Positions 7,355 through 17,140 of a stretch of 64,000 bases of DNA are shown here, in pieces. The DNA lies in assembly GCF_017873555.1 (NCBI RefSeq), contig NZ_JAGGKE010000004.1, forward strand, positions 153,433-217,432, written 5' to 3'. Every line of letters begins with the position of its first letter. Positions within the stretch are counted from its first letter, which is position 1. Position numbers and translations under genes: made by a program. Below the pieces are notes generated by a model. The model ran no database searches. It was not told the origin of the DNA and was given only the letters and a program-made list of their open reading frames with translations. The DNA is from Halorubrum trapanicum (GTDB lineage Archaea; Halobacteriota; Halobacteria; Halobacteriales; Haloferacaceae).

Positions 7355-10300
7355 ATGACTCAGTCGGGGCTGTCGGACTTCTCGTCGACCGGCGCGGCGG
7401 ACGACGGGACGGACGGCGGCACGGAAACCGAACGAGAGGATCTGGCCGCCCAGGAGGCGGCCGTCGTCGCCGGCGGCGGGCGGGGCCGCGTCAGCGACGT
7501 CGTCGACGTCGACGAGGCGAAGTTCCCGGAGTCGACGGGGACCGTCGAGCTGATGATCACCCAGATCGACTACGCCGTCGAGGGGTACGGCAGCGACGAG
7601 TATCCGGTCGTCCACGTGTTCGGTCGACGACCGGCCGAGAACGTCGACGACGCCGACCGCGACACCGTCGAACACCTCCGCGTGCTCGGCGTCGAGCCGT
7701 ACTTCTACGTCCCCACGGCCGACCTCGACCGCGACCCGGTCGAGGAGTACGACGTGGTGATCGGCACGCGCGAGGAGAACGCGGAGGGAGAGCCGTACGA
7801 GAGCATCCGCGGCGAGCCGCTCACCCGGATCGTCACTCGGACGCCCCGCGACGTGGGGAACATCCGCGACGACTTCGCGACGAGCTTCGAGGCGGACATC
7901 CTCTTCCCGAACCGCTTCCTGATCGACAACGGGATCAACGGCGGGATCCGCGTCGAGGAGCGCCGCCTCGACGACCGGGAGGGGACGATACAGGTCCACG
8001 AGGGGATGCTCGAACCCGCGGCGGTCGACGCCGAGATGCGGGTGAACACCTTCGACATCGAGGTCGACGACCGACGCGGCTTTCCCGAGGACGGCGAGGA
8101 GCCGATCATCTGTCTCACCAGCCACGACTCCTACGACGACCAGTACGTCGTCTGGCTGTACGACGCGCCGGAGACCGAGATCCCGCCCCCGGAGGACCTC
8201 CCCGACTACGAGGGGATCGTCGGCGATGGGGACGGGGAGCTCGACTTCGAGGTCCGCACCTTCGAGGAGGAGGCCGCGATGCTCGACGCGTTCGTCGAGT
8301 ACATCGACGACACCGACCCGGACCTGCTGACCGGGTGGAACTTCGAGGACTTCGACGCGCCGTACGTCCTCGATCGGCTGGAGGTCCTCGACGACGGGAG
8401 TCAGTACGACCTCTCCGTCGACCGCCTCTCCCGGATCGGCGAGGTGTGGCGCTCCGGCTGGGGCGGTCCCGACGTGAAAGGCCGGGTCGTCTTCGACCTG
8501 CTGTACGCCTACAAGCGGACGATGTTCACGGAGCTGGAGTCGTATCGGCTCGACGCGGTCGGCGAGCGCGAGCTCGGCGTCGGCAAGGAGCGGTACACGG
8601 GGGACATCGGCGACCTCTGGGAGCAGGACCCCGAGCGCTTACTGGAGTACAGCATCCGCGACGTGGAGCTGTGCGTCGAGATCGACCGGAAGCAGGACGT
8701 GATCGCCTTCTGGGACGAGGTGCGCACCTTCGTCGGCTGCAAGATAGAGGACGCGCCGACGCCGGGCGACACCGTCGACATGTACGTCCTCCACAAGGCG
8801 TTCGGGAAGTTCGCGCTCCCGACGAAGGGCCAACAGGAGTCGGAGGAGTTCGAGGGCGGCGCCGTCTTCGACCCGATCACCGGCGTCAAGGAGATGGTGA
8901 CGGTCCAGGACTTAAAGAGCCTCTACCCGATGTGCATGGTGACGATCAACGCCGGCCCGGAGACGAAGGTCGACCCCGCAGAGTACGACGGCGAGACGTA
9001 CGTCGCGCCCAACGGGACGCACTTCCGGAAGCAGCCGGACGGGATCATGCGCGAGATGGTCGACGAGCTGCTCTCGGAGCGGGAGGAGAAGAAGGCGCTC
9101 CGGAACGACCACGAACCGGGTACCGAGCCGTACGAGCAGTACGACCGACAGCAGGCGTCCGTCAAGGTCATTATGAACTGCTTCACTCCGGACACCGAAG
9201 TCGTGACTCCCGACGGCGTTCGGTCGATTACGGACTTGGAGGTCGGTGACGCCGTGTACTCGCTCGAACCCGATACGGAGGAGATGGAGGTGAAGACCGT
9301 CGAAGAGACCCACGCGTATCCGGATTACCGGGACGAACTCGTCGACATCGAAACGTCGAAGATCGACTTCCGTGTGACGCCGAATCACCGGATGCTCGTC
9401 CGGAAGAACGAGACGAACGGGATCACCGAAGACGGGTACAGTTTCGTGGAGGCGGGCGACCTCGACCGGGCGACCAACTACGAACTGCCTCACGACTGGG
9501 ACGGGCCCGACGGCGAACGGATCGAGGAGGTCGACCTGACCGAGCTCGTCGACGGCGAGTACGAGGTGTGGGTCCGGCCGAGCGTCCACGGCCACACGTT
9601 CACCGCCGAACTCGGCTGGACGCCGCGACGCGTGCCGAAGGCGGACGTCGGCGAGACCGGCTACGTGTTCACGGCGGCCGAGTTCGAGGAACACCGCGAG
9701 TACGTCGAGTCGGTGTGCGAGACGAGCTACGTTCACCGCGAGTCCGGACGGAAGTGGATTCCGCGGACCTACGACGGAGACGACTTTCTCGAACTGCTCG
9801 CGTGGTACGTCACGGAAGGGAACGTGTACACCTCCGAAGAGAAGCGGTTCGGCGACAACCTTCGCGGCTCCGCGACTACGATACAGATCGCACAGGACGC
9901 CGTGGCCGACGGCGGCGACTCCGACCACGAGACGATCGGCCAACTCCTCGATCGGATGGGGCTGGACTACTACGTCGACGACCGCAGTTATCAGTTCACC
10001 TCGGAGCTGCTCGGCGACCTCCTCCGGGACCGCTGCGGCGACGGGAGTTTCGAGAAGCAGATTCCGGACCGCGTATTCGAGGCGACGAGAACGCAGAAGC
10101 GCGCGTTCTTGGAGACCCTGATCGACGGTGACGGTAGCCGACAGACCGGGTCGTGGCGGTACACGACGTCAAGCGAGCGGCTTCGAGACGACGTGCTCCG
10201 CCTGTGTGCCCACCTCGGACTCACCGCGAGCTACAATCGGGACAGCGGGAGCTGGCGGATTTACGTCACGGAAGACGCGAAGAACACGCTTCGAATGCAC

Positions 10301-12706
10301 CGGAGCGGAAGTCGAACCGAGGCCGAAGACGGTGTCTACTGCGTGACCGTCGAGGACAATCACACGCTCCTCGCAGGGCGGAACGGGAAGTTCCAATTTG
10401 TCGGCCAGTCGTTATATGGAGTCACGGGATGGGACCGGTTCCGGCTCTACGACAAGGAGGGCGCGGCGGCCGTCACGGCGACCGGTCGGGAGGTCATCGA
10501 TTTCACCGAGGAGGCAGCCAACGAGCTCGGCCACGACGTTGCGTACGGGGACAGCGTCACGGGCGACAGACCCGTCGTCGTGCGCGATCCCGAGGGCATC
10601 GTTCGAATCTTGCCGATTGACGATCTCTTCGAGCGCTCGGACGCGACTGCGAGCGAGGATCTGATCGTTACCGCCGACGGCGGGCCCGTCGCTTCGGTGT
10701 CGGTTGAGAAGGAACGGGGTCGCGTGGACGGGTGGGAGGCGCTTTCGGTGACCGGGGACGGCGAACCGGAGTGGCAGCCGATCGAGCAGGTGATCCGACA
10801 CGAGACCGACAAATCGGTCGTCAATCTACAGCACAAGTTCGGCGAGTCGACGACGACCAGAGACCACTCGTACGTCGTCGAAGAAGACGGTGACCTCGTC
10901 GAGACGAAGCCAGAAAGCGTCGAAGAACCGCTCCGAGTGCCCGGTCTCCCCGAGGTCGAAACGGTGGAGAGGATCGACGTATACGCCGTGTTGGAGGGGT
11001 ACACGCGCGAGTACGAGGACGGCCGAAGTGTCGGCAGCGAGAACGCGGCGACGAAGGTCAAACGAGTCCACGCGAACGACGAGTGGGTCTGGTTCGGACA
11101 CAAGCATCACGATGCGATAGAGAGGAGTATCAAGGTACAGCGATACATCGATTTGGACTCCGAAGACGGACGGGCGCTCGTGCGGTTGCTCGCCGCGTAC
11201 GTCACCGAGGGCAGTGCCTCGACGATCGAAACGGCCGAATCCAAGTTCGGCGCGAGCATCGCGGAATCCAGAACGGAGTGGCTCGAAGGGCTTCGAGATG
11301 ACTACCAGCGCCTGTTCGACGGGGCGAGGGCGAGTGTCATCGCATCGGACACGTCCGACGAGCGGACCGTCGAGTACGGAACCGACGACGGGGATCAGTC
11401 GGTGACGTACGACGACGGCACCCACAAGCTCCAGATGATGAACGAGCTCTCGGCGGTGTTCTTCCGTGAGTTCGCCGGGCAAACGTCACGTGGGAAGCGT
11501 ATTCCGGGGTTCGTGTTCAATCTCCCCGAAGATCTCCAACAGCTCTTCGTGGACGTACTCGTAGAGGGCGACGGCTCGCGCGAATTCCCGCGGTACTCGG
11601 CCGAGTACTGCGAGCGAAACTTCGACTTCGAGACGACGAGCCGGGAACTCGCGGCGGGCCTCTCGACGCTTCTCACCCAGCGCGGGGAGAAACACTCGCT
11701 GAAGTACAGGGAGAACAAGGGGAGCTACACGATTCGAACGTGTGATTACTACCGCAGTGGACGAGATCCGGTCGTCGAGGAAGTGGATCACGATGGGTAC
11801 GTGTACGATCTCAGCGTCGCCGAGAACGAGAACTTCGTCGACGGCGTCGGGGGTATCGTGCTCCATAACACCGATTCGGTCATGTTGTCTCTCGGCCAAG
11901 AGGTGGACAAAGAGGAGGCGATCGAGACCTCCTTCGAAATAGAGGACCACATCAACGAGCGCTACGACGACTTCGCGCGCGACGAGCTAAACGCTGAGTT
12001 CCACCGCTTCCAGATCGAGTTCGAGAAACTCTACCGACGGTTCTTCCAGGCGGGCAAGAAGAAACGGTACGCGGGCCACATCGTCTGGAAGGAGGGGAAA
12101 GACGTCGACGACATCGACATCACCGGCTTCGAGTACAAACGCTCGGACATCGCCGGGATCACGAAGGAGGTCCAGCAGAACGTCATCGAGACGATCGTCA
12201 CGGGCGACGACATCGACGAGGACATGGGGGAGGTGAAAGAGTACCTCGTAGACGTCATCGCGCGCGTACTCGACGGCGAGGTCGACGTGGAGGAGATCGG
12301 GATCCCGGGCGGGATCGGCAAGAAGCTCGACGCCTACGACACGCCGACCGCGCAGGTCCGGGGGGCGAAGTACGCGAACCTCATGCTGGGGACGAACTTC
12401 GGGAGCGGGTCGAAGCCGAAGCGGCTCTACATCGAGAAGGTCCACCCCGACTTCTGGCAGCGGATGGAAGCGGAGGAGGGACTCGACCCGCAGCGCGATC
12501 GCCTGTACGGGGAGTTCAAACGCGATCCGGACGTGATCTGCTTCGAGTACGCCGACCAGGTCCCGGAGGAGTTCGAGGTCGACTGGGAGAAGATGCTGGA
12601 CAAGACGCTGAAGGGGCCGATAGAGCGCGTGATCGAGGCGCTCGGGATGTCGTGGGAGGAGGTCAAGACCGGACAGGAGCAGACAGGGCTCGGCTCGTTC
12701 ATGTAG
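7355..12706 (+). CDS. polB: B-family DNA polymerase precursor with two inteins
   Basis: Replicative/repair DNA polymerase. The precursor has 1783 residues; after removal of two inteins (410 and 439 aa) the spliced enzyme is about 934 aa, the normal haloarchaeal size. 3'-5' exonuclease motifs: Exo I FDIEVDD, Exo II TGWNFEDFDAP, Exo III YSIRDVEL. Polymerase motif A is DLKSLYP. Motif B (KVIMN/SLYG) and motif C (YGD/TDS) are each split by an intein at the catalytic core, leaving only 48 residues of extein (1019-1066) between the two. The ATG at 7355 is supported by a TATA element 25-31 bases upstream. The gene is divergent from the small-protein cluster. Confidence 0.97.
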   Translation: MTQSGLSDFSSTGAADDGTDGGTETEREDLAAQEAAVVAGGGRGRVSDVVDVDEAKFPESTGTVELMITQIDYAVEGYGSDEYPVVHVFGRRPAENVDDADRDTVEHLRVLGVEPYFYVPTADLDRDPVEEYDVVIGTREENAEGEPYESIRGEPLTRIVTRTPRDVGNIRDDFATSFEADILFPNRFLIDNGINGGIRVEERRLDDREGTIQVHEGMLEPAAVDAEMRVNTFDIEVDDRRGFPEDGEEPIICLTSHDSYDDQYVVWLYDAPETEIPPPEDLPDYEGIVGDGDGELDFEVRTFEEEAAMLDAFVEYIDDTDPDLLTGWNFEDFDAPYVLDRLEVLDDGSQYDLSVDRLSRIGEVWRSGWGGPDVKGRVVFDLLYAYKRTMFTELESYRLDAVGERELGVGKERYTGDIGDLWEQDPERLLEYSIRDVELCVEIDRKQDVIAFWDEVRTFVGCKIEDAPTPGDTVDMYVLHKAFGKFALPTKGQQESEEFEGGAVFDPITGVKEMVTVQDLKSLYPMCMVTINAGPETKVDPAEYDGETYVAPNGTHFRKQPDGIMREMVDELLSEREEKKALRNDHEPGTEPYEQYDRQQASVKVIMNCFTPDTEVVTPDGVRSITDLEVGDAVYSLEPDTEEMEVKTVEETHAYPDYRDELVDIETSKIDFRVTPNHRMLVRKNETNGITEDGYSFVEAGDLDRATNYELPHDWDGPDGERIEEVDLTELVDGEYEVWVRPSVHGHTFTAELGWTPRRVPKADVGETGYVFTAAEFEEHREYVESVCETSYVHRESGRKWIPRTYDGDDFLELLAWYVTEGNVYTSEEKRFGDNLRGSATTIQIAQDAVADGGDSDHETIGQLLDRMGLDYYVDDRSYQFTSELLGDLLRDRCGDGSFEKQIPDRVFEATRTQKRAFLETLIDGDGSRQTGSWRYTTSSERLRDDVLRLCAHLGLTASYNRDSGSWRIYVTEDAKNTLRMHRSGSRTEAEDGVYCVTVEDNHTLLAGRNGKFQFVGQSLYGVTGWDRFRLYDKEGAAAVTATGREVIDFTEEAANELGHDVAYGDSVTGDRPVVVRDPEGIVRILPIDDLFERSDATASEDLIVTADGGPVASVSVEKERGRVDGWEALSVTGDGEPEWQPIEQVIRHETDKSVVNLQHKFGESTTTRDHSYVVEEDGDLVETKPESVEEPLRVPGLPEVETVERIDVYAVLEGYTREYEDGRSVGSENAATKVKRVHANDEWVWFGHKHHDAIERSIKVQRYIDLDSEDGRALVRLLAAYVTEGSASTIETAESKFGASIAESRTEWLEGLRDDYQRLFDGARASVIASDTSDERTVEYGTDDGDQSVTYDDGTHKLQMMNELSAVFFREFAGQTSRGKRIPGFVFNLPEDLQQLFVDVLVEGDGSREFPRYSAEYCERNFDFETTSRELAAGLSTLLTQRGEKHSLKYRENKGSYTIRTCDYYRSGRDPVVEEVDHDGYVYDLSVAENENFVDGVGGIVLHNTDSVMLSLGQEVDKEEAIETSFEIEDHINERYDDFARDELNAEFHRFQIEFEKLYRRFFQAGKKKRYAGHIVWKEGKDVDDIDITGFEYKRSDIAGITKEVQQNVIETIVTGDDIDEDMGEVKEYLVDVIARVLDGEVDVEEIGIPGGIGKKLDAYDTPTAQVRGAKYANLMLGTNFGSGSKPKRLYIEKVHPDFWQRMEAEEGLDPQRDRLYGEFKRDPDVICFEYADQVPEEFEVDWEKMLDKTLKGPIERVIEALGMSWEEVKTGQEQTGLGSFM
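9179..10408 (+). other. Intein 1 of PolB (pol-b site, motif B), with LAGLIDADG-type endonuclease motifs
   Basis: Residues 609-1018 (410 aa), inserted between Asn and Ser of KVIMN/SLYG. It starts with Cys (block A CFTPDTEVVTPDG), then block B (FRVTPNHRML). Two dodecapeptides of a homing endonuclease follow (LLAWYVTEGN and LETLIDGDGS), then block F (CVTVEDNHTLLAG). The end is GKFQFVGQ followed by Ser, so the C-terminal residue is Gln instead of Asn and the residue before it is Gly instead of His. Splicing with terminal Gln is known in other inteins, so it is probably active. The endonuclease part looks complete. Confidence 0.92.
10553..11869 (+). other. Intein 2 of PolB (pol-c site, motif C), with LAGLIDADG-type endonuclease motifs
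   Basis: Residues 1067-1505 (439 aa), splitting YGD/TDS exactly at the metal-binding aspartates of motif C. It begins with Ser (SVTGDRPVVVRD) and has a block B TTRDHSYVV. Two LAGLIDADG-type dodecapeptides are present (LLAAYVTEGS and VDVLVEGDGS). Block F is YVYDLSVAENENFV, and it ends in the canonical HN before Thr. The polymerase cannot be catalytically competent until this intein is removed. Confidence 0.93.
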
Positions 12707-12839
12707 TAGAGTCGTGTCTCGGAAAGCAGTTTTCGGTCGTCGGAAAAATTCTTAACGGATTCGAGAGTTTTGACGGGTAGATGCGTAACCATTAACCCCC
12801 TCAACCCCCACCGTCAAGGTACGAGGCACGAGAATACAC

Positions 12840-13760
12840 ATGGCTACTCTCGAAATCAACGATCTTCACGCACGAGTGGCGGAAGAGGGCGGCGAACGCA
12901 TCCTTCTCGGGGTCGACCTGACCGTCGAGTCCGGCGACATTCACGCGCTGATGGGACCGAACGGCTCGGGGAAGTCGACGCTCGCGAAGGTCATCGCCGG
13001 CCATCCCGCCTACGAGGTCACCGACGGCGAGATCCTGCTTCACCTCAGCGAGGAGGACGTCGCCGACATCGACGCCGACCTGGACGACGAGGACTACCAC
13101 TGGGAACTCCTCGAGCTGGAGCCGAACGAGCGCGCCGCGCTCGGCATCTTCCTCGGCTTCCAGTACCCCGCCGAGATCGAGGGCGTCACCATGACGAACT
13201 TCCTCCGACAGGCCCTCAACGCGAAGGCGGACGAGCGCGAGGAGCTGTTCGAGGACGAAGACGAGGAGTCGGCGGAAGCCGAAGAAGACGACGAGGGCTA
13301 CGAGACCTCCCCGATGGAGGGTCCCGCGGACGACGGCGAGATCGGCGTCGCCGAGTTCCAGGAGATCCTCTCCGAGAAGATGGAGCTGCTCGACATGGAC
13401 GAGAAGTTCATGCAGCGCTACCTCAACGCCGGCTTCTCCGGCGGCGAGAAGAAGCAGAACGAGGTCCTCCAAGCCGCGATGCTGGAGCCGAGCGTCGCCG
13501 TGCTCGACGAGATCGACTCCGGGCTGGACATCGACCGCCTGAAGGACGTCTCGAAGGGGATCAACGCGCTCCGCGACGAGCAGGGCACGGGCATCCTCCA
13601 GATCACCCACTACCAGCGCATCCTCGACTACGTCGAGCCGGACCACGTTCACGTGATGCTCGACGGCGAGGTCGTGAAAAGCGGCGGCGCGGAGCTGGCC
13701 GAGAAGCTCGAGGACGAGGGGTACGACTGGGTCCGCGAGGACGCCTTCGAGGCGGCGTAA
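12840..13760 (+). CDS. sufC: SufC, Fe-S cluster assembly ATPase
   Basis: ABC-type cytosolic ATPase that drives the SufBCD scaffold. Walker [10 protein letters not shown] is at residues 39-47. The signature [14 protein letters not shown] and Walker [11 protein letters not shown] with ITHYQRIL follow in the usual SufC form. A very acidic insert (about residues 136-165, [16 protein letters not shown]) is typical of halophilic SufC. First gene of sufCBD: 52 bp separate it from sufB. The 133-bp leader after polB holds AT-rich patches (AAAAATTCTTAA near 12745). Confidence 0.96.
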   Translation: MATLEINDLHARVAEEGGERILLGVDLTVESGDIHALMGPNGSGKSTLAKVIAGHPAYEVTDGEILLHLSEEDVADIDADLDDEDYHWELLELEPNERAALGIFLGFQYPAEIEGVTMTNFLRQALNAKADEREELFEDEDEESAEAEEDDEGYETSPMEGPADDGEIGVAEFQEILSEKMELLDMDEKFMQRYLNAGFSGGEKKQNEVLQAAMLEPSVAVLDEIDSGLDIDRLKDVSKGINALRDEQGTGILQITHYQRILDYVEPDHVHVMLDGEVVKSGGAELAEKLEDEGYDWVREDAFEAA

Positions 13761-13812
13761 CCGAATGCGGGCACGCGACACACGTAAACACGGGAATCCG
13801 TAACAATACACT

Positions 13813-15243
13813 ATGAGTTCACAACAGGACGACCTCAAGGAGACAGACACCGAGGCCCGCTTCGAGTTCAAGAAGGAGGAGAAGTCCGCCTTCCAGACCG
13901 AGAAGGGTCTCACCGAGGAGACAGTCCGCGTCATCTCGGAGGACAAGGACGAACCGGAGTGGATGCTGGAGCGCCGCCTTCGCGCGCTCGAGCAGTTCCA
14001 GGAGATGCCGATGCCGACCGACTGGCCCGGACAGCCGGACCTCTCGGAGATCGACATCGAGGAGATCGTACCGTACATCCGGCCGGACATCGACAAGCGC
14101 GGCGGCGCAGACAGCTGGGAAGACCTCCCGGAGGAGATCCAGGACACGTTCGACAAGCTGGGCATCCCGGAGGCCGAGAAGAACGCGCTCTCGGGCGTCG
14201 GCGCGCAGTACGAGTCCGAGATCGTCTATCAGAACATGCAGGAGCAGTGGGAGGAGAAGGGCGTCATCTTCTGTGACATGGACAAGGCCGTCCGGGAACA
14301 CGAGGAGATCGTCCGCGAGCACTTCATGACGAAGTGCGTCCCCCCGAGCGACAACAAGTTCGCGGCGCTTCACGGCGCCATCTGGTCGGGCGGCTCGTTC
14401 GTCTACGTCCCGGAGAACACCACCGTGGAGATGCCGATTCAGGCGTACTTCCGGATGAACTCCGAGGGGATGGGCCAGTTCGAGCACACGCTCATCATCG
14501 CCGAGGAGGGCTCGGAGGTCCACTACATCGAGGGCTGTTCGGCCCCGAAGTACTCGGCGTTCAACCTCCACTCGGGCGGCGTCGAAGTGTTCGTCGGCGA
14601 GGACGCCCACGTTCAGTACTCGACCGTCCAGAACTGGTCGAAGAACACGTACAACCTCAACACCAAGCGCGCAATCGCCGAGAAGGGCGGGCGCATGGAG
14701 TGGATCTCCGGCTCGATGGGGTCGAAGGCGACGATGCTGTACCCGTCGACGATCCTGAAGGGTCGCGGCGCCTCTGACAACCACATCACCATCGCCTTCG
14801 CGGGCGAGGGCCAGGACATCGACACGGGCGCGAAGGTGTACCACAACGCGCCGGACACGAAGTCCACCGTCGAGTCGAAGTCGATCGCGAAGGACGGCGG
14901 CCGCACCAACTACCGCGGTCTCGTCCACATCGCGGACGGCGCGGAGAACTCCTCGACCGCCGTGGAGTGCGACGCGCTGATGTTCGACAACGAGTCGACC
15001 TCCGACACGATGCCGTACATGGAGATCAACGAGTCGAAGGTCGACGTCGCCCACGAGGCGACCGTCGGCAAGATCGGCGACGAGGACATCTTCTACCTCC
15101 AGTCGCGCGGTCTCGACGACGACGACGCCAAGCAGATGATCGTCTCGGGGTTCATCGAGCCGATCACGGAGGAGCTGCCGATCGAGTACGCCGTCGAGCT
15201 GAACCGGCTCGTCGAGCTGGAGATGGAGGGTTCGCTCGGATAA
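13813..15243 (+). CDS. sufB: SufB, Fe-S cluster scaffold subunit
   Basis: Core scaffold of the SUF system (476 aa). The N-terminal segment (LKETDTEARFEFKKEEKSAF, then TEETVRVISEDKDEPEWMLERRL) and the right-handed parallel beta-helix core with ALHGAIWSGGSFVYVP, EGCSAPKYSAFNLHSGGVE and TMPYMEINESKVDVAHEATVG match SufB well. A conserved Cys lies in EGCSAP. ATG start; the stop is one base before the sufD start, indicating one transcript. Confidence 0.97.
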   Translation: MSSQQDDLKETDTEARFEFKKEEKSAFQTEKGLTEETVRVISEDKDEPEWMLERRLRALEQFQEMPMPTDWPGQPDLSEIDIEEIVPYIRPDIDKRGGADSWEDLPEEIQDTFDKLGIPEAEKNALSGVGAQYESEIVYQNMQEQWEEKGVIFCDMDKAVREHEEIVREHFMTKCVPPSDNKFAALHGAIWSGGSFVYVPENTTVEMPIQAYFRMNSEGMGQFEHTLIIAEEGSEVHYIEGCSAPKYSAFNLHSGGVEVFVGEDAHVQYSTVQNWSKNTYNLNTKRAIAEKGGRMEWISGSMGSKATMLYPSTILKGRGASDNHITIAFAGEGQDIDTGAKVYHNAPDTKSTVESKSIAKDGGRTNYRGLVHIADGAENSSTAVECDALMFDNESTSDTMPYMEINESKVDVAHEATVGKIGDEDIFYLQSRGLDDDDAKQMIVSGFIEPITEELPIEYAVELNRLVELEMEGSLG

Positions 15244-15244
15244 C

Positions 15245-16474
15245 ATGAGCACGCAAGCAATCGAGAGCCTCTCGGAGGACACGGTACGACGCATCGCAGA
15301 CGAACGCGACGAGCCCGAGTGGCTCTTGGAGACCCGCCTGAACGCGCTTTCGGCGCTGGAGACGGCGGAGCTTCCCGACGTCATCCAGACGCCGGGGCGC
15401 CGCTGGACCGACCTGGAGTCGCTGGACTTCGAGGCGCTCGTCGACCCGCTGAACCAGGCTGACGAGACCGAGCGGACCGCGGGCGACGACGAGGTCGTCG
15501 TCCTCCCCTTTACCGAGGCGCTCGACGAGTACGGGGACGTCATCGAGGCGAACTTCGGCTCCGTCCTCGATCCCGAGCACAACTACCTCACGGCGCTGTC
15601 CGTCGCGCTGTTCACCACGGGAACGTTCGTCTACGTCCCCGAGGGCGTCGACGTCGAGGACGTGACGGTGCGCGCGGAGATGAACTCTCGCTCGCTTTTC
15701 AGCCAGACGCTCGTCGTCGCCGAGGAGTCGTCGTCGGTGACGATCCTCGAGTCGATCGAGACCGGTGACGGGGAGGCCGCCGCCTCGGGGGGAGGCGACG
15801 ACCGGTACTTCTCGAACCTCGTCGAGGTCGTCGCGGGCGAGAACGCGAACGTCCAGTTCGGCTCGCTCCAGAACCTCGACGACGACTCGTACACCTACTC
15901 GCTGAAGCGCGGCGTGACCGACACGTACGCGACGGTCGACTGGATCGAGAGCAACTTCGGTTCGAAGCTCACCCGCTCGGACATCGAGACCGAGCTCAAC
16001 GGCGACGGCTCCGAGAGCCAGATCGTCGGGACGTTCTTCGGCACGGACGACCAGCACTTCGACATCAACGCCCGCGTGTGGCACCAGGCGGAGCAGACGA
16101 CCGCCGACCTCGTCACGCGCGGCGTGCTCGACGACGTCGCCCGCTCCGTCTACGAGGGGGTTCAGGACGTCGGCGAGGACGCGTGGAACACCTCCAGCTA
16201 CCAGCGTGAGAACACGCTGATGCTGTCGGACGACGCCGAGGCCGACGCGTCGCCGAAGCTGATCATCCACAACCACGACACCGAGGCCTCTCACTCCGCG
16301 ACGGTCGGACAGGTCGACGCCGAGGACCTGTTCTACTTGGAGAGCCGCTCGATCGACTCGCGAACGGCCCGGAACATGCTCGTCGAGGGCTTCTTCGTGC
16401 CCGTCTTAGAGGAGATCGCGGTCGACGAGTTCCGCGACGACGTCGAGGAGCTCGTCTTGGAGCGTCTCCAGTAG
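15245..16474 (+). CDS. sufD: SufD, Fe-S cluster assembly protein
   Basis: Paralogue of SufB that forms the SufBC2D complex (409 aa). The N-terminus repeats the SufB-like TVRRIADERDEPEWLLETRLNAL, the core shows the beta-helix pattern, and the C-terminus has HNHDTEASHSATVGQVDAEDLFYLESRSID with the conserved SHSATVG. It starts one base after the sufB stop and ends before a T-rich terminator at 16494-16499. Confidence 0.96.
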   Translation: MSTQAIESLSEDTVRRIADERDEPEWLLETRLNALSALETAELPDVIQTPGRRWTDLESLDFEALVDPLNQADETERTAGDDEVVVLPFTEALDEYGDVIEANFGSVLDPEHNYLTALSVALFTTGTFVYVPEGVDVEDVTVRAEMNSRSLFSQTLVVAEESSSVTILESIETGDGEAAASGGGDDRYFSNLVEVVAGENANVQFGSLQNLDDDSYTYSLKRGVTDTYATVDWIESNFGSKLTRSDIETELNGDGSESQIVGTFFGTDDQHFDINARVWHQAEQTTADLVTRGVLDDVARSVYEGVQDVGEDAWNTSSYQRENTLMLSDDAEADASPKLIIHNHDTEASHSATVGQVDAEDLFYLESRSIDSRTARNMLVEGFFVPVLEEIAVDEFRDDVEELVLERLQ

Positions 16475-16493
16475 GCCGTCGGCGCCGAGCGGA

Positions 16494-16499
16494 TTTTTT
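16494..16499 (+). terminator. T-rich terminator after sufCBD
   Basis: A run of six T follows a GC-rich segment (GGCGCCGAGCGG) 20 bases after the sufD stop, the usual form of an archaeal intrinsic terminator. Confidence 0.5.
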
Positions 16500-16611
16500 C
16501 GACCCCGCCTCACCTCGCAGCGACCGGTCCGCGAGGGGAACGGCTTAAGAGCGACGGCGCCCGAGACGGAGGTATGCGAACCCGTGTATCGCGCCGTCTC
16601 GGGTGGTCGCG

Positions 16612-17097
16612 GTGAGCGTGAGCCAGCGGGTCGCCTCCGACGACCAACTCGCGCGGCTGCTCCAGATCGGAATCGTGCTCGAAGAGGTCGTCGAAGCGCG
16701 AACGCACCGCCACTACCAACAGCTGGACGCCGAACTCGACGAGGAGGTGGAGACGCTGCTCGCGGACGCGGCCGAGGAGTCGGCCGACCACCGCGAACGG
16801 CTGGAGGCCCTCATCGAGGGGTTGGGCGTCGACAGCGTCCCGTTCGGCGAGATCGAGTCGCTGGTCGACGCCCGCTACGGGCGGACGCGACCGGAGGACT
16901 TCGACGACGTGTTGTACGACCAGCTGTGTAACGAGGAGACGGCCTACAAGTTCTACGACGACCTCATCGAAGCGATCGAGGACTCGGACGTGACGTTCTC
17001 GATCGACCGCGAGGAGCTGCTCGCGACCCTGACGACGATCCGCGACGAGGAGGCCGAGGGAGTGCGCGAGGTCACGGAGGTCATGGAGCGCCGATGA
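16612..17097 (+). CDS. Ferritin-like (rubrerythrin-type) diiron-fold protein
   Basis: A four-helix protein of about 161 residues with the spacing of metal-binding carboxylates and His expected of a ferritin-like fold: LEEVVEARTHRHY in helix 1, EESADHRERLE in helix 2, NEETAYKFYDDL in helix 3 and RDEEAEGVREV in helix 4. No rubredoxin or DNA-binding region is visible. Start choice: the GTG at 16612 (VSVSQRVASDDQL) fits relatives best, though GTGs at 16603 and 16618 are in frame. It lies 43 bp upstream of the metalloregulator gene and just after sufCBD, so an iron- or oxidative-stress-related role is likely. Exact activity is unknown. Confidence 0.7.
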   Translation: MSVSQRVASDDQLARLLQIGIVLEEVVEARTHRHYQQLDAELDEEVETLLADAAEESADHRERLEALIEGLGVDSVPFGEIESLVDARYGRTRPEDFDDVLYDQLCNEETAYKFYDDLIEAIEDSDVTFSIDREELLATLTTIRDEEAEGVREVTEVMERR

Positions 17098-17140
17098 ACC
17101 GGACAGACGAGTCGCCGACGAGCGCCGACGGAGGACAGCC

